From Cerioporus squamosus (Eukaryota > Basidiomycota > Agaricomycetes > Polyporales > Polyporaceae), in the NCBI GenBank assembly GCA_022592435.1, contig JABYQS010000192.1:1-62997 (forward strand): 62,997 nucleotides of DNA, given 5' to 3'. A program made the position numbers and the translations under genes. Of the stretch, positions 1 through 12,608 are shown piece by piece (position 1 is the stretch's first letter; the number at the start of each line of letters is the position of its first letter). The notes below the pieces were generated by a model. That model did not search any database, was not told where the DNA came from, and saw nothing but the letters and a program-made list of their open reading frames with translations.

Positions 1-624
1 CACAATCATTCATACCTACAGCCCGGGACTACAGCGACTATGTCCAGCGGGTCGTGGAGATTGTACGTTGACCCCAGGGCATCGCAGGTCTCCGCATGGG
101 CGGAATTGTGTGGCGGCTTCTCACTGAAGCGGTAGGGGATGACGTAGACCTGCAGAACCTCCTTCTTCAGCAGGCCAGTCACGGTCCTTCGGGGGAACAT
201 TCAGTCTATCAACAGGTTCTGCAGCTGAGCCCGTCGTTTTGCTTTGTGGACGATGGCTTGTCAGAAGAGGAGTTAGACGTCGTCAGTGGCGTGTACAAGG
301 TTTACACCGGTGAGTTGTGACTACTATATCAGAAGAGTCCAAACTTACGCCCGTCTTTCAGATCAATTGAATCAAACTGCAGACGTCTCGTGGTGGCCTA
401 AACACAAGCACTGGGTCAGAAATGCTGGGCAAAACACGGGTATCTGGACGGGATGGAACGAGAAATGGTTCTGTGACCGTCTTCAGTCCATTCACAATGG
501 GACAGGACGGCCTAAGACCAGTTCTGAGTGGAAGCAGGCTCTCAAAGGTCATCGGGAGGTGAAGACGATGAGCAACCTAGTTGAATCTGCAACCAAAGAC
601 TTCATTCAGGACTACCTGTTGTAA
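1..624 (+). CDS. 3' end of an unrecognised agaric-type gene (partial)
   Basis: The gene runs in from the left edge, so its start is missing. A short upstream reading (ARDYSDYVQRVVEI) ends at a GTACGT donor near 63, and coding probably resumes near 156. The clear part reads to about 309, is interrupted by a GTGAGT...TTTCAG intron at 310-361, and continues to a TAA at 622-624. The intron joins the two frames exactly (phase 1). The last exon is rich in Trp and charged residues (VSWWPKHKHWV, IWTGWNEKWF), which suggests a folded domain rather than noise. I do not recognise the family and assign no function. Confidence 0.5.
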
Positions 625-1418
625 ATAATACTTATTGATGCACTACTTGTACTTATATATGGTCGAACGAACTTTTGTAATGGTAGTAACTGTACTCGCA
701 TGAAGCGAGGGCATCGAAAGTTGCGTGCGCTGTAGCGCACGCCCTTGAGCGTGCGCGCAGCCCCCATAATGCGTGCTAATCAGTGCTGAGTTACGCTCGA
801 TAGTCTGCCTAAGGTGTGCGATGTAAGTCGAAGTTAATGTGGCGATGCGCTAGATTGATGCGTGCGCGTTTGGATTAAATGTACAAAAAAGCCGTCATAT
901 ATGGCGGATTAGCCAACATCCTCGGAGCCCGTCAATAGTAACACAATAGCACTCCTGGTGTCCGGGTCGGCGAGGGAAGGGATCAGATGTTCTGCACTCA
1001 TGAACGTCGGCCCTCGGGGCTGCGGGAAAGCGTGTAGGATGGCATCGTCGGTACCTCGTCTGCATCGGAGCGCTGGGATTGGAACGGAGAGTACAGTAAT
1101 TCGGGATTGTGGTTCGGCAGCACGAGCACATTCGCTTGAGCGGGTCTAGCGCAAAACACTGTTATAGTGCACGCAATAGAGGATTATGCTGCGAGGAGCA
1201 GAGCGCGATGATGAAACGCCAAGCCCGCCGGTCCGAAATATTCAGGATGACGTCTACTAGTGGAAGAAACACAATATAGATGAGTATACGATACTAGTAG
1301 GAGTGCTGAGTACACTGGGCATACGTGAATAGGGTATAAGAATAATGGTACAAGGTGGAGTCGATGGTGGGAGAGTACAGTCCAAGGTGCAGGTCGGTCG
1401 TACATAAGATCAATAATC
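625..1418. other. Intergenic region with no supported gene
   Basis: About 800 bases between two genes whose 3' ends face each other. Short readings occur on both strands but none has splice-consistent extensions. The only structure seen is a perfect hairpin at 723-742. Confidence 0.5.
723..742. repeat. Perfect 9-bp-arm inverted repeat
   Basis: Arms GCGTGCGCT and AGCGCACGC are separated by two bases. It lies about 100 bp after the stop of the left-edge gene. It could fold in RNA, but there is no T-run that would make it a bacterial-type terminator, and no function is assigned. Confidence 0.6.
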
Positions 1419-3437
1419 CTAAGAGCGGAACGTAGCCAGCTCGTTCCACTCTTCCGTCGATGAGCGCGGGAGATAAATATGGTCTAGAGAGAGCAAGTGG
1501 GTGTGCGACGGCCGTGGCACCGGTGACCGCGACCGCGACCGCCCATGCGTGTGCGTGTGCACCGCGCGCGGGCGCAGCATGGACACGGGTGTAACACGCT
1601 CACATGCGGGAACTGCGACGACCGTCACGGTTGGCTCCGTGCTCTTGCGCGGGTCGCGGTCGCGGTCGTCGTCGGAGAGCGCGACCTGGGAGCTGAGGGA
1701 AGGGCTAGTCTGCAGTGCGCGTTGCAGCTCGCGTCGGCGGCGCTGTGCGAGCTTGCGCTGCATCTCGGGCCACTTGTAGAGTGCGACCGTGAGACTCCAC
1801 AGCGGCGCCAGAGACAACAGGAGGGCGGTGATCTTCCGGTTGTTTGGGTGGGAGTCAGCGACAGGTGCACGTGTCATGAGAGGGGCCGTAGAGGACACGT
1901 ACTTGTCCGAAGCTCGTGAGGCTGTTCTCGCCCTCAAAGATGCAATTCGCCTTGATCTGGAGCTCGGACGCTGCGGTCTGGAGTAAGCACATGGTCGATA
2001 GTGCAGAAGCAGGGTTTGGGGGACGTACAGGCGATGTACATGGCCCAAAGAAAGACGGATGCAATGTTGTACCAAAACACGAAGTGCTTGACCTGCGCTT
2101 TCAATGCCGGGATCGCATCCACCGCATTGTAGAGAAGCTGCTCGTAGAGCGGTCGTGTATACGAGCTCCTCGGAGTGCTGGACAGACGCGTACTAATTGT
2201 TGACGCGGGAGACGAACGGACTGTCCGGGGCCGGGCGCGCGAGGGGCTGGTGAGCGCGAGGACGACCGTCATGACCATGGTGATCCCGAGCGAGAACAGC
2301 AGCCAGAAGACCCAGACGACCATGTTCGAGTTGACGTACTCGGCCGTGAACCGGTAGAGGAAGAAGATGAGGCCCGTCTTCCCGGAGCAGTTCGTCTGGC
2401 TATACACGGGCGAGACGAAGAGCCAGATGCCCCATGCCCACTGGAGGACGACCTGGGTGAGGATCGCGATGGCGAGGATGAGTCGCTGCCTGCTCTGGGC
2501 GCGCTCGATGCGCTTCCGGTGGCGGCCAGTCATGGTGTCGACCGCGTCGGTGATCATGCGGTCTTGGTGGTCTTCGTCGTCGTCGAGGATGTCGCGTGCG
2601 AGCCGCTTGGCGTAGTACTCCCGGGGCGTCAGACGCCAGATGGAGAGGGTAGGAGCTACAGCGAGGGAGCTGATGCAGGAGAGAGTAGCAAAGCTGTTCG
2701 GGGTGTATCAGTACACAGAGTTAACCACATGTCGCAGAGGAGGAGGAGGAGGAGGAGGAGGAGGGTCAATTTGGTGGCAAAAGCACGACTTAGAAGCACA
2801 CCGAGACGCCCGAGTACGAGGTATGTCGAGCGTCTGAGTCTTCTTAGAAGCGGGGGTTCGATCTCGCTCGTAGGAAGTCCAAGGTGGTTTGGCCTCCATT
2901 CGTAACGGTATAACCCTGTAGCGAGACGGTGGACAAAGGCTTGAATGTACTCACTTCAAGGTCAAAACGGCATGATGGAGCGTGATACTCTGGTTCATCT
3001 TCTGCACCATCGCGGCGATGACCAGGGCCCCGGTGAGCAGGGTGGCAGCCCAAGTACTAGGCACGGAATCGCGCCGCGAGAATATGACCAGAAGGGCTAG
3101 AAAGAAACACGAGTCAGCATCAACAAGACACGTCCAAGCATCTATGGATAACACAGCACCGCCGACGCTCCATGTCATCCAGCCATATCCAAGTGTCTTG
3201 TGACCACCATCGAGGCTCCGACGTCCGCGCTCTTGAAACAGTTCAGAACGGCATGCAACGGTACTCACTGTTAAGGGAACTCTGGATGTAGAACGCGCTA
3301 CGGACGCCGATGCCTGAGAGGTCTGGGTTCGGACAGATGGCCGCGCATGCCGACTTGTCGTTTGGACCAGCGGAACACACCAGCGCCGCAGCGGTCGCGT
3401 TGGAGAGTATGTCGGGAGGGAGATTGCACGACCACAT
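1419..3437 (-). CDS. Multi-pass membrane protein, family unrecognised
   Basis: Start chosen at 3437, giving MWSCNLPPDILSNATAA. The first exon holds several Cys (NDKSACAAICPNPDLSG), as expected of an extracellular segment, and ends at a GTGAGT donor at 3268. Later exons carry clear membrane segments (CFFLALLVIFSRR, AATLLTGALVIAAMVQ, LILAIAILTQVVLQWAWGI, MVVWVFWLLFSLGITMVM). The last exon has one more hydrophobic stretch (ITALLLSLAPLWSLTVALYK) and a basic, Ser/Arg-rich cytoplasmic tail ending at 1419. The layout resembles a class of fungal membrane proteins of unknown function. Exon joins in the middle were not all resolved. An AGG microsatellite lies inside the gene, probably in an intron. Confidence 0.6.
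2738..2764. repeat. (AGG)9 microsatellite
   Basis: Nine uninterrupted AGG triplets on the plus strand. In the membrane-protein gene they lie between coding segments, so they are probably intronic and free to change length. Confidence 0.8.
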
Positions 3438-4093
3438 GCAACTGCGAGCTGATGAGGGCTAGCACATGGAGCGAGGAGATGCGAGTGGGAGGGAGAGCAG
3501 ACCGGATCCGCGCTATGGTGCGGAGACTTTAATACTGCGCGAGGCGGCGGCACCATCGACTTCCCGGAGTCAACATACGCGGGACCGTGACAGTTATGGG
3601 AGTGCATCAGTCAATGATACCTGCACCTAGCTCCGAGCCGCGCTGCGAGTAGGAGAGGCACACGACATCGTCTGAACGTGAGCACCGCCGCCACCTTCGT
3701 CAAAGATAAGGCTGCGGCGAGCATACTGTTTCCGGCTCTTGCGGTAGGCTACCGACCATGTCGTGTGTGGTCCTTGGCAGTGCGGATGTGGTGTAGGAGA
3801 CTGACCAAGAGCCGATAGCACCCACTAGCAGATTGTTTGACATGGCGACAAGAGGCAAGGAGCAGTACCCCAGCGGCAATCCACCAAAGTTGCCGATATG
3901 GGTTTAAGTCAGCGCGTTCTCCTCTTCCACGTTCCAGTACACCGCCCTCCGTTGACAGCGGCGAGCATGACTTCACCCGCAGCGTATACGTCCTGCATCG
4001 CCCCAGATACACCAGAACAAGTACTATCTGACATGCAGTGGCCACTGGCTTCACCTCAGACTCGGGCGGACTCTCTGTTGAACGGTGACTGTC
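3438..4093. other. Divergent intergenic region
   Basis: 656 bases between the start of the minus-strand membrane protein and the start of the plus-strand permease. It must hold both promoters. No clear TATA box or repeat was seen. Confidence 0.45.
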
Positions 4094-7000
4094 ATGACCT
4101 CTCCTACAGCACACTCGTTGTCGCCCCCGAGTCCGAGAGGGCATGAGCTCCCCACATCTGGCTCTACTACCGCTATGGGAAAAGACGACATACGACTGCG
4201 TGAGCGGATTGTTCTCCCACCAGCAACACCGCTGGGAGCGCGGCGCACCGTGAGGATTGCGGAGGGACCCCGCGGAGATGCTCCACGCAAGAGACTCTGG
4301 CCACAACAAGCGGACCGCATTCTGCAATTCCAGCGAAGATGGGAGCGCATCAAGACCGACTTACCTCCCCAGCTGTCTCGTAAACACAGTACGTGCCTTG
4401 CAGGAACATCTTCTAGTACCGCATTGACGCCTCGATGCGTTCCCAGTTGGCATGATCTCCATTGGTGAGCGGATGGAGAAGGGAACTGATTTGACCTTGT
4501 ACTGAACTGGATGCAGGCGGTGTCATTGGCACCGGGCTGTTCGTTGGCTCTGCGGTAGGTGGTATTCTCAGGACTCCTTGCCCTGTGTGCATTGTGGGTT
4601 CACAGAGCCACGTCTAGGATGCCCTTCGATATGGAGGACCCGTGGGCGCGCTTCTCGGCTACTCCGTCGTCGGCTCGGTTGTCTACTGTCTCTGCGTGTC
4701 CGTCGGAGAGATGATCGCGTTTCTGTAGGTGTATCACCGAGGACTACGTGGATTGCTGAGCTGATGATGTGGCATAGACCGAATGTGGGCGGTGTCGTCG
4801 GCCTAGCTGACCTTTATGTCGATCCCGCCCTAGGATTCTCGCTGGGATGGGCAGCATGGGCAAGTGGGCTTGTTTTAGCTATCACAGAGATGCTCACGGG
4901 TCATTGCAGTACAACTGGAGTGTAACGCTGCGTAAGTCCCAATGTGCACATGGACGCTGTCACACTCTTCAACTCTCACCGTGTTTCAGCCACAGAGATC
5001 AGCGCTGCAGCTCTCGTAATAGGTTACTGGAACGAGAACTCGAGAACTTAGTAAGTGTGCCTCGCCATTGGACCTCGATGAGCCAACCACTCACTTCCTG
5101 CGCAGTGTGACCTGGGTTTCTGCCCTCTACGTGAGTGGTTCTCTAGCTGCATTACCCCCAGTCTCACGGACAACTTGTGCGCAGCTGTTTTTTGCGATCG
5201 CTATCAACTGTTTTCCCTCAAGAGTCTACGGGCAAATGGAGTACATCCTCTCTTGTGCCAAGGTGACCACCATTGTCATTATCAGTGAGTACTTCCTCAG
5301 CTCGATGAACGCTACTGACACGAAGTCCTTGGCTAGTCGTGCTTAGCCTCCTCATCGACGTCGGCGCGTCTTCGCAAGGGTAGTTCTCTCTCGAGTCTCG
5401 GCCCATTCCCTCCCCCGCGTGCTGACAAAGCTTCCCGTGCAGCCCTATTGGATTTAGGTATTGGAAAGAACAGCCTTTTGCTAAGAGCTATCTAGGCATC
5501 GGGGGAGCGAAGGGCCAGTTCCTGGGGTTCTGGGCCGTTATCATGCAGGCGTCGTTTTCGTTCTTCGGATCTGAAGTTCCTGGGATAGTACGTGTTTCTG
5601 CATCGCTTCACAGAGAGCTGCGTAGCTCACAGTGACACGGACGCAGGCCGCGGGAGAGGTGATAGACGCGACGAGGGTGCGTGTTACACACACAGTCGTC
5701 CGAGAGTGTTGTCGAGCTGACGTTCTCGCCGTGCCTCCTGTAGAACGTTCCGCGGGCACTGCGTAAAGTCTGGATCAGAATGTGGGTCACAAGCACCGTT
5801 CTTGATGGATCGATGATACTCATATTGAACATGTGGGCCGCTAGTACGCTTTTCTACCTCGGTGGTATACTGTGCTCGGGCCTCTTGGTGCCCTCGAATA
5901 ACCCAGACCTAGCAACCGACGGCAGTACAGGGAACTCATCGCCCTTCGTCATAGCATTCAAACTCGCCGGTTGGAAAGTGGTACGTTCAGTACCCAGGTC
6001 AGCCTACCGCCCGATATAACTCTCCTCTGGCGCAGGTGCCTGACATGGTGAACGCGTCTATTTTGCTGTCAGCGTGGTCCGCGGCAGCGTCGGACATCTA
6101 CATCAGCAGCCGGTTCCTGTTCTTTCTTGCGAGGAGGGGCCACGCACCTACGTGGCTCGCACACCTGTTCCGGTACCCGCGCCACACCCAAGTGCGCTCC
6201 GCCCAGAGTGACAGCGACTCGGACCACAGCGACGAGTCTGACTCTGACAGTGGCAGCGAGAATGGTGAGAAAAATTGTCTGTGACTAGGGCTGTTACCAT
6301 GCAGCGGAACGTCTCTGCTGACCACCATCCAGGGTCGCAGCATCACATTGAGGATGTTGGGCTGCGCGAGGACGAACTGCTCGGGATCCCCGCAGCAACG
6401 AATCGGCACACCTACGTCATGCCACTCGCGAGCGTACTCGCCTCGTCGGCCATGGGCCTTCTGACATTCATGAGCTACGGTACAGGGAGCGCGAAGACAG
6501 TGTTCCAGTGGCTGGCTAATGTCACGAGCGTTGCATCGCTGCAGTCCTGGGCTGGTATGCTGTTTACGTACATTAGGTGAGCGTCCCGCATGGCCGTTGC
6601 GTGTGCATGTCTGCAATCGACTGACTGTTTGTCTCGAGGTGGCATCACGGAACTGTGTACTATGAAAAGAAGTACAAGGACCAGGATACCGAGGAGGGCA
6701 AGATGGCGCGCGCTCAGATCGAGACGATCAAGAAGAATCGACAGTGTGGCCAGCCATATGTACGTCTGTTGCCACTATCTCTCCCGTGTCCGAGTCACCG
6801 ACGCGGCGTTGACTTCGACTCCTTCAGCTGGCTTGGTACGCGTTCTCGCTCTGCATGGTTGTGCTCTTCACGAATGGATGGTGCGCACATGACCAGTCGC
6901 CTTGCGGTCCAGAAGATAACCGAGTCATACCCGCAGGGCTGTCTTCGTGCACAACGGGTGGCGAATTGCCGATGTCATGGTCGATGGCCAGGTGTCAGTC

Positions 7001-7300
7001 CCCGGGGACAGTACGCAGCCCAAGTTGTCGAACCCTGTCTCCCTCTTCCTCTCCGCCTATGTTCCTCTGGTGAGCATTGTACGCCGATTGTAGTGCTTGC
7101 TGCGGTGAAGCTCATGCCACATTTCATTGCAGCCATTCTTCCTCCTTCTGACCTTCGGATACAAGCTGATCAAGCAGACGGAGATGATCCCTCTCGATAA
7201 GATGACTTTCTACCAGGGCGAGATACCCCCCTATGACCCCAGTGAGGACGAACCCAAGGGAAGGGTGGAGAGATTGTTGGCGTGGCTCATGATTATTTAG
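4094..7300 (+). CDS. APC-superfamily amino-acid permease
   Basis: A plasma-membrane transporter, probably for amino acids or a related amine, driven by proton symport as known for the family. After a Ser/Pro-rich N terminus come the hallmark GGVIGTGLFVGSA of membrane span 1, then GALLGYSVVGSVVYCLCVS, a later VYGQMEYILSCAKVTTIV, and GFWAVIMQASFSFFGSEVPG with the conserved span-6 glycine/glutamate region. Roughly a dozen hydrophobic segments follow each other through about twelve exons to the stop at 7298-7300. The first ATG in frame with the RKRLWPQQADRILQF segment is at 4094. One intron (4860-4909) appears to use a GC donor. An acidic Asp/Ser-rich loop lies near 6200-6264. No frame breaks were found. 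Confidence 0.85.
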
Positions 7301-8086
7301 TTCTTGGGTCGATAGTATGTCCTTGTAGTGACCCCACTATAAGCGCTCTGTATAATACGTCTCACTAGTTTTTTTCTCAACCTGCTAGCTATGACAAGTA
7401 GTTCTTTGTCGCCCCAGTCTGTGCCTTCTGGGTGGTTATTGTGACTCCGAGGAAGTTGCCCTCAGAACCAGAAGCCAGTAGATTACCCGACGGAAACGAC
7501 TAACTCGCTCATCTTATTCAACCTCCCGCTCCCTATAGGTCAGGCTTTACTGGACTGTGATTACTTATCAATATATAGTTTAGTGAGATATGAGGTGCTC
7601 TCGACCCGAAATCCAAGAAGTCGGCGTTGAGTACGCATATTACCCGATTTGGGTGATCTTGGGGGGTGTGCCTTGGCGCCTCCGCCCCCGGCGTCCCTTT
7701 CCCCGCGACGACGACCACGACGACCACGACGACGGCAAAGACAGCGACGACGACGACGGGCTCATCCACAACATCTTGCGACGCTTGGCTAGCTGTTACA
7801 CTCTTGGATTGTGTCTCGCGATTCGCACCAATCTCGCTCGCACCGTCGTCAAATACAGTCCCCGCGCGCACTTCTAGGTCGGAAGGTTGAGGCGTAGAAC
7901 CGCACGGAGGCAGACACAGAGCGGAGCTAGGCAGTCGGATAGTTGTACTGGATAACTCGTGAGTTCGCAGTACTGTGGCGAAGGCACTGTCTGTCTGAGG
8001 CTCTGTCCGCACAGCTTCTCCCTCGGCCGCAGTACGAGTGAATCATAAGCACGCTTCGCTCGAGCACAGTTTCGAAACGAACATCC
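7301..8086. other. Intergenic region with trinucleotide repeat
   Basis: 786 bases between the permease stop and the chitin synthase start; presumably the chitin synthase promoter. It contains an imperfect GAC repeat at 7705-7758. The long minus-strand reading through it is a run of Val codons produced by that repeat and is not a gene. Confidence 0.5.
7705..7758. repeat. Imperfect (GAC)n microsatellite
   Basis: Runs of CGACGACGAC with occasional CCACGAC variants and one interruption (GGCAAAGACAG). Confidence 0.75.
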
Positions 8087-11000
8087 ATGTCGCGGTACCC
8101 AGAGGTGAGCTTCTCTCTGCGCGATTCATCGTCTTTCGGACATTACAAACTTGGGGGAGGAACTCTGCGCGCTCGGGAAGCGGAGAAGGCGAGGGATTTG
8201 GCGTGGTGGCCGAAGGCTAGTAGTGCTCGCGCCCAAGTCGCGCTTCGCGCCTCCCGAGCTTGTGGTCGGCATGCGCGACGGTTTCTCGCCGCGAAGCCAT
8301 AGGCGGATTGTCGCCACTTGTCACCAATTGCTAATCCAAGCCTTACTCTCTCCCTTCCAGGCAGACGAAGCCCAGCAGGGGCACTACAACGATGGGTACT
8401 ACTCCCCGTATCTCAATTACCCAGGCCCACAGCAGCCCTACCATCCCACTCCAAGTCCCAACTATGAGCAGGAACATCAACCGTTCCAGCCACTTCACCT
8501 CGATCCCTATGGTGATGCCTATGGTGCGCCGCAAGGGCAGCCCGGTGGCTTCTCGCTTCCGCAGCCAAGTTCCTTCCGCGACTCTGTATATCAGCCTAAC
8601 TTCCCTCAAGCCCACTCTCCTCCGCCGAATCATCCAGGCTCTCCCCCATTGCATCCCGGTTCGCCACCACTACACCCTGGCTCGCCACCGTTGCATCCTG
8701 GAGAGTATATCCCTGGTCCCCAGCCTATCGGCGAGCCCTTGGCACCCCAGCCGTCCCCATACAGCCAGAACACCGGTTTCCAGCTTCATGATGAGGGTCC
8801 GGAGGATTTCGACACGGGCGACATTCCGCTCTTGCGACGAGACGGAAACACGGGCAGTACGATGCCGATGCCGAGCATGCCTGGCGAGTACGACGGTGCA
8901 GATGGCGACGAGAACAACATCCGTTTCGGCAGCATCCCCCAGCGCGTCCCGCGTCGATACAAGACCATCAAGAAGGTCGAGCTGTTCCACGGCAACTTCG
9001 TTCTTGACTCTGCGGTGCCCACGAAGTTACTGAACATGTGCGCACAGCGCAACGAGCGCGAGTTCACGCACATGCGCTACTCCGCAGCTACGTGCGACCC
9101 GAACGACTTCAAGGATTCGGGCTTCACCCTGCGCCAGGTGCAGTACGACCCGCCACGGAAGACGGAGCTCTTCATCGTGATGACGATGTATAACGAGGAC
9201 GAGGAGCTATTCTGTCGAACCATGCACGGTGTTATGAAGAACATCGCGCATCTCTGCAAGCGCGACCGGAGCAAGACCTGGGGCAAGGAGGGGTGGAAGA
9301 AGGTTGTTGTCTGCATCGTGTCAGACGGTCGGCAGAAGATCAACTCGCGCACACTGAGTGTCATTGCTGCGATGGGCGCATACCAGGATGGTGTGGCGAA
9401 GGTACGTCGTCCGTGCGGACTGCATGACAGGGGCGCTGATGGTCCGGTAGAACGTCGTCAACGGCAAACCCGTGACAGCACATATCTACGAGTACACGAC
9501 GCAGAGTATGCTCCGCCTCGTACACTGTTCTCGGTCATGACGCTGACAGCTCGGTGTAGTCTCGGTGACTCCGTCCATGAAACTCGAAGGCGCGGAGCGC
9601 GGCATCGTTCCGGTGCAGATTATCTTCTGCCTGAAAGAGAAGAACCAGAAGAAAATCAACTCGCATCGGTGGTTCTTCAATGCCTTCGGACCGATCCTGG
9701 AACCCACGGTCTGCGTTCTTCTGGACGTCGGGACGATGCCGGGCCCTACGTCAATCTACCATTTGTGGAAGGCCTTCGACATCAACTCGAATGTCGGTGG
9801 CGCCTGCGGAGAGATCGTCGCGCTCAAGGGCAAGTATGGCCAGAACCTAATCAATCCTCTCGTTGCCGCACAGAATTTCGAGTACAAGATGTCGAATATC
9901 CTGGACAAGCCTCTGGAGTCGGTCTTCGGTTACATCACTGTCTTGCCTGGAGCATTCAGTGCCTATCGGTACTTCGCGCTGAAGAATGACGCGACAGGAG
10001 AGGGACCCTTGCAGAAATACTTCCTGGGCGAGTCGATGCATGGAGCTGGCGCGGACATCTTCACAGCGAACATGTATCTCGCTGAGGATCGTATCTTGTG
10101 CTGGGAGCTGGTGTCCAAACGCGGAGGTGCATGGATTCTGCACTACGTCAAGTCTGCGTATGCCGTCACCGATGTGCCTGACCAGGTCGGTCCCGGTCGC
10201 CGTATAGGGTGCATAGAGTTGCTCACTCCCTCCCGCAGGTTCCGGAGCTGATCAGTCAACGACGTCGTTGGCTGAACGGATCGTTCTTCGCGGCAATCCA
10301 CAGTACCGTGAAGTTCCACTACATCTACCGCTCGTCGCATTCCTTCATGCGGAAGTTCTGGATCCACGTCGAACTGATTTACCAGTGCTTCAACCTCTTC
10401 TTCTCGTGGTTCGCCCTGGTAAGTAGCTTTCTAATCACTGTAAAGGAGAATTCTCACTCCTAGGAATAGGGTAACTACTTCATCTCGTTCATCATCCTGA
10501 GCGAGTCGCTTGAAGACAAGTCGTTCAATCTCGGCAACGGTATCCACATCGTCAACCTCATCTTGGAGTACTTCTATCTCGGCCTGCTCATCATGTGTTA
10601 CATCTTGTCGCTCGGCAACCGGCCTCAGGGCGCAAAATGGGGCTATACTCTCGCGTTCATCGGATTCGCGCTCATCACGGTCTACATGACGGTACGGCCC
10701 TCTTAACTCCCCAGCGCCGCAGCGCGTTCTGACAACGTGTTCATGAAACTCCTGATATCTGGCAGTTCGCGGCGTTCTTCCTCGCCTTCAAGGGCATTGA
10801 GAACATTCAGAAGACCGATGGTCCTCTGACGGCCGACTCGCTCTTCACGAACTCTATCTTCCGGAACATCGTCATCTCACTAGTGGCCACCCTTGGGTTG
10901 TATGTCGCGGCTTCCCTCATCTTCGTGCGTTTCAGGCTATTCCCCATCTGATTCAACCAGCTGCTGACGCAAGCTTCTGTACAGTTCGAGCCATGGCACA

Positions 11001-11978
11001 TGATTACGTCGTTCCTCCAATACCTCCTTATGGCGCCGTCATATATCTCGGTACTCAACGTCTATGCTGTGCGTGATAGCTGCTGGTCACCTGTGCTGAG
11101 TATTGCTAATAGCGCTCTTGCGCCAGTTCGCGAACGTCCAGTGCGTGCTTGCCGCAGGGCTTGTTTCAATGTGGCGTCCATACTGACTTGATCACCGCTC
11201 TTCCCCGCCTTGCGCAGCGACGTCTCGTGGGGTACTAAGGGCGACAACAAGATATCGACCGATCTAGGGTCGTCAAGGTTGGCCCTAATAAGAACGAAGT
11301 GGAAGTGGCTGTTCCGACCGAGGAGACGGACATTAACGCGGCATACGAGGACGCCATCCACATGCTGTCCACGAAGCCGCCGAAGGTGGATTCTAAGCCC
11401 GATCCGCAGACACAGCAGGAGGACTATTATCGCAGCTTCAGAACTAAGTGCGTCCCCGTTCCACATATACTATATCTGGCTTACATGACTTGACTGACGC
11501 TGTGCCCCGTTGCAGTGTAAGTCCCATGATGCCCCTTCCGAGATGAGATGGACTCCGAACTAACGCTCACGGCCTTCCCAAGGTGCTCCTTTGGTGGACA
11601 TTGTCGAACGTAAGTCATACCTGATGTCTGTCTCCGCTATGCCCGCCGACTCATATCACCGCGCGTCATGATGCAGGCTCTTCTGGCAGCAATCATCGTG
11701 TAGGTTTCCATTACATGCGGCACAATCGGTGTTTCCGGCTAATCCCGGATTCCTAGCACTGCAACAGGAAAAGCGTCCGACAAAGGCGCACACAATACGG
11801 TCAACGGCTACATGGCGTTCATTCTCTTCTCTGTCGCCGGCTTAGCCTGTGAGTAGCTGCTCGCTTCTGCTTCTGAGCCCTCCAGAAGCGGCAGAGCTAA
11901 CGCCGCTGTCCTCTCCTAGTGATTCGTTTCATTGGGTCATCGACCTACATGCTCGTACGACTGTTTGCCGGAGAATGA
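8087..11978 (+). CDS. CHS: Chitin synthase (GT2 family, division 1 type)
   Basis: Polymerises UDP-GlcNAc into chitin at the plasma membrane. A six-residue first exon (MSRYPE, 8087-8104) joins in phase to the exon at 8361. The N terminus is Pro/Gln/Tyr-rich with three GSPPLHP repeats. It is followed by [20 protein letters not shown] and the catalytic core: [33 protein letters not shown], the [11 protein letters not shown] acid motif and [10 protein letters not shown], the QRRRW signature of the family. C-terminal membrane spans follow, then DVSWGTKGD and a last hydrophobic exon ending at 11976-11978. The order fits class I-III enzymes. About a dozen introns break it and no frame break was seen. 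The exact class needs a tree. Confidence 0.93.
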
Positions 11979-12608
11979 TCGACTCGACTCCTCTCAGGTG
12001 CTGGTGCTCTTCCTTGGTATGCCAAGTCGTCAGGACTGGCAAGGACTATCACGCCCACGCTCGGACTACGACTGCCGTTTCTCCATCGTTCTCGTATTCC
12101 TATGTCTCTCCGCTACGAACGCTCATGAATAACGTTACAACTGACTGGTGCTACAATTTGCTTCTGCTATCGATACCCTGTGTGTGCTGCTTGACTAGCC
12201 AAATTATTGGTACACTAGCTACGTCTGAACCGTGCTATCGACCGCTCCTAAAATATCAACGTATTTGCTGCTTTGGATCACCGACCGACGGATGGCGCCG
12301 GCACCACATTATGCAAGAGACAAGATGTTGAAACCGACCGAAAGCGAACCGGAAACCGAAGACGCAGCAGTGATCCTGCCGGAGTCGAAGAACGGGAGGG
12401 GATGAGGGGGAAATGGGACGACGCGCCACGAGCAGGGTCGAGTTGGGCGCGGGGTATCATGCATGTTCAAGTTAGAGTTTGGACGGACGAACGGGGACGG
12501 TTTGTGGTGTGATGGGTCGAGGTGAGTGTTCCACGTTGCGTGTCAGATGTCGTGTCGTGCGCATCGCACGATGCAGGATGCTTCAAGCTGGTCACAGCTC
12601 ATCACAGG
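11979..12608. other. Intergenic region between converging genes
   Basis: 630 bases separating the chitin synthase stop from the stop of the small minus-strand gene. I see no gene or repeat here. Confidence 0.45.

Noticed and set aside
723..742. Hairpin as a rho-independent terminator
   Set aside because: No T-run, and the organism is a eukaryote.
7533..8012. 159-codon minus-strand open frame with a run of Val
   Set aside because: The Val run is the reverse of the GAC microsatellite; no other coding signal.
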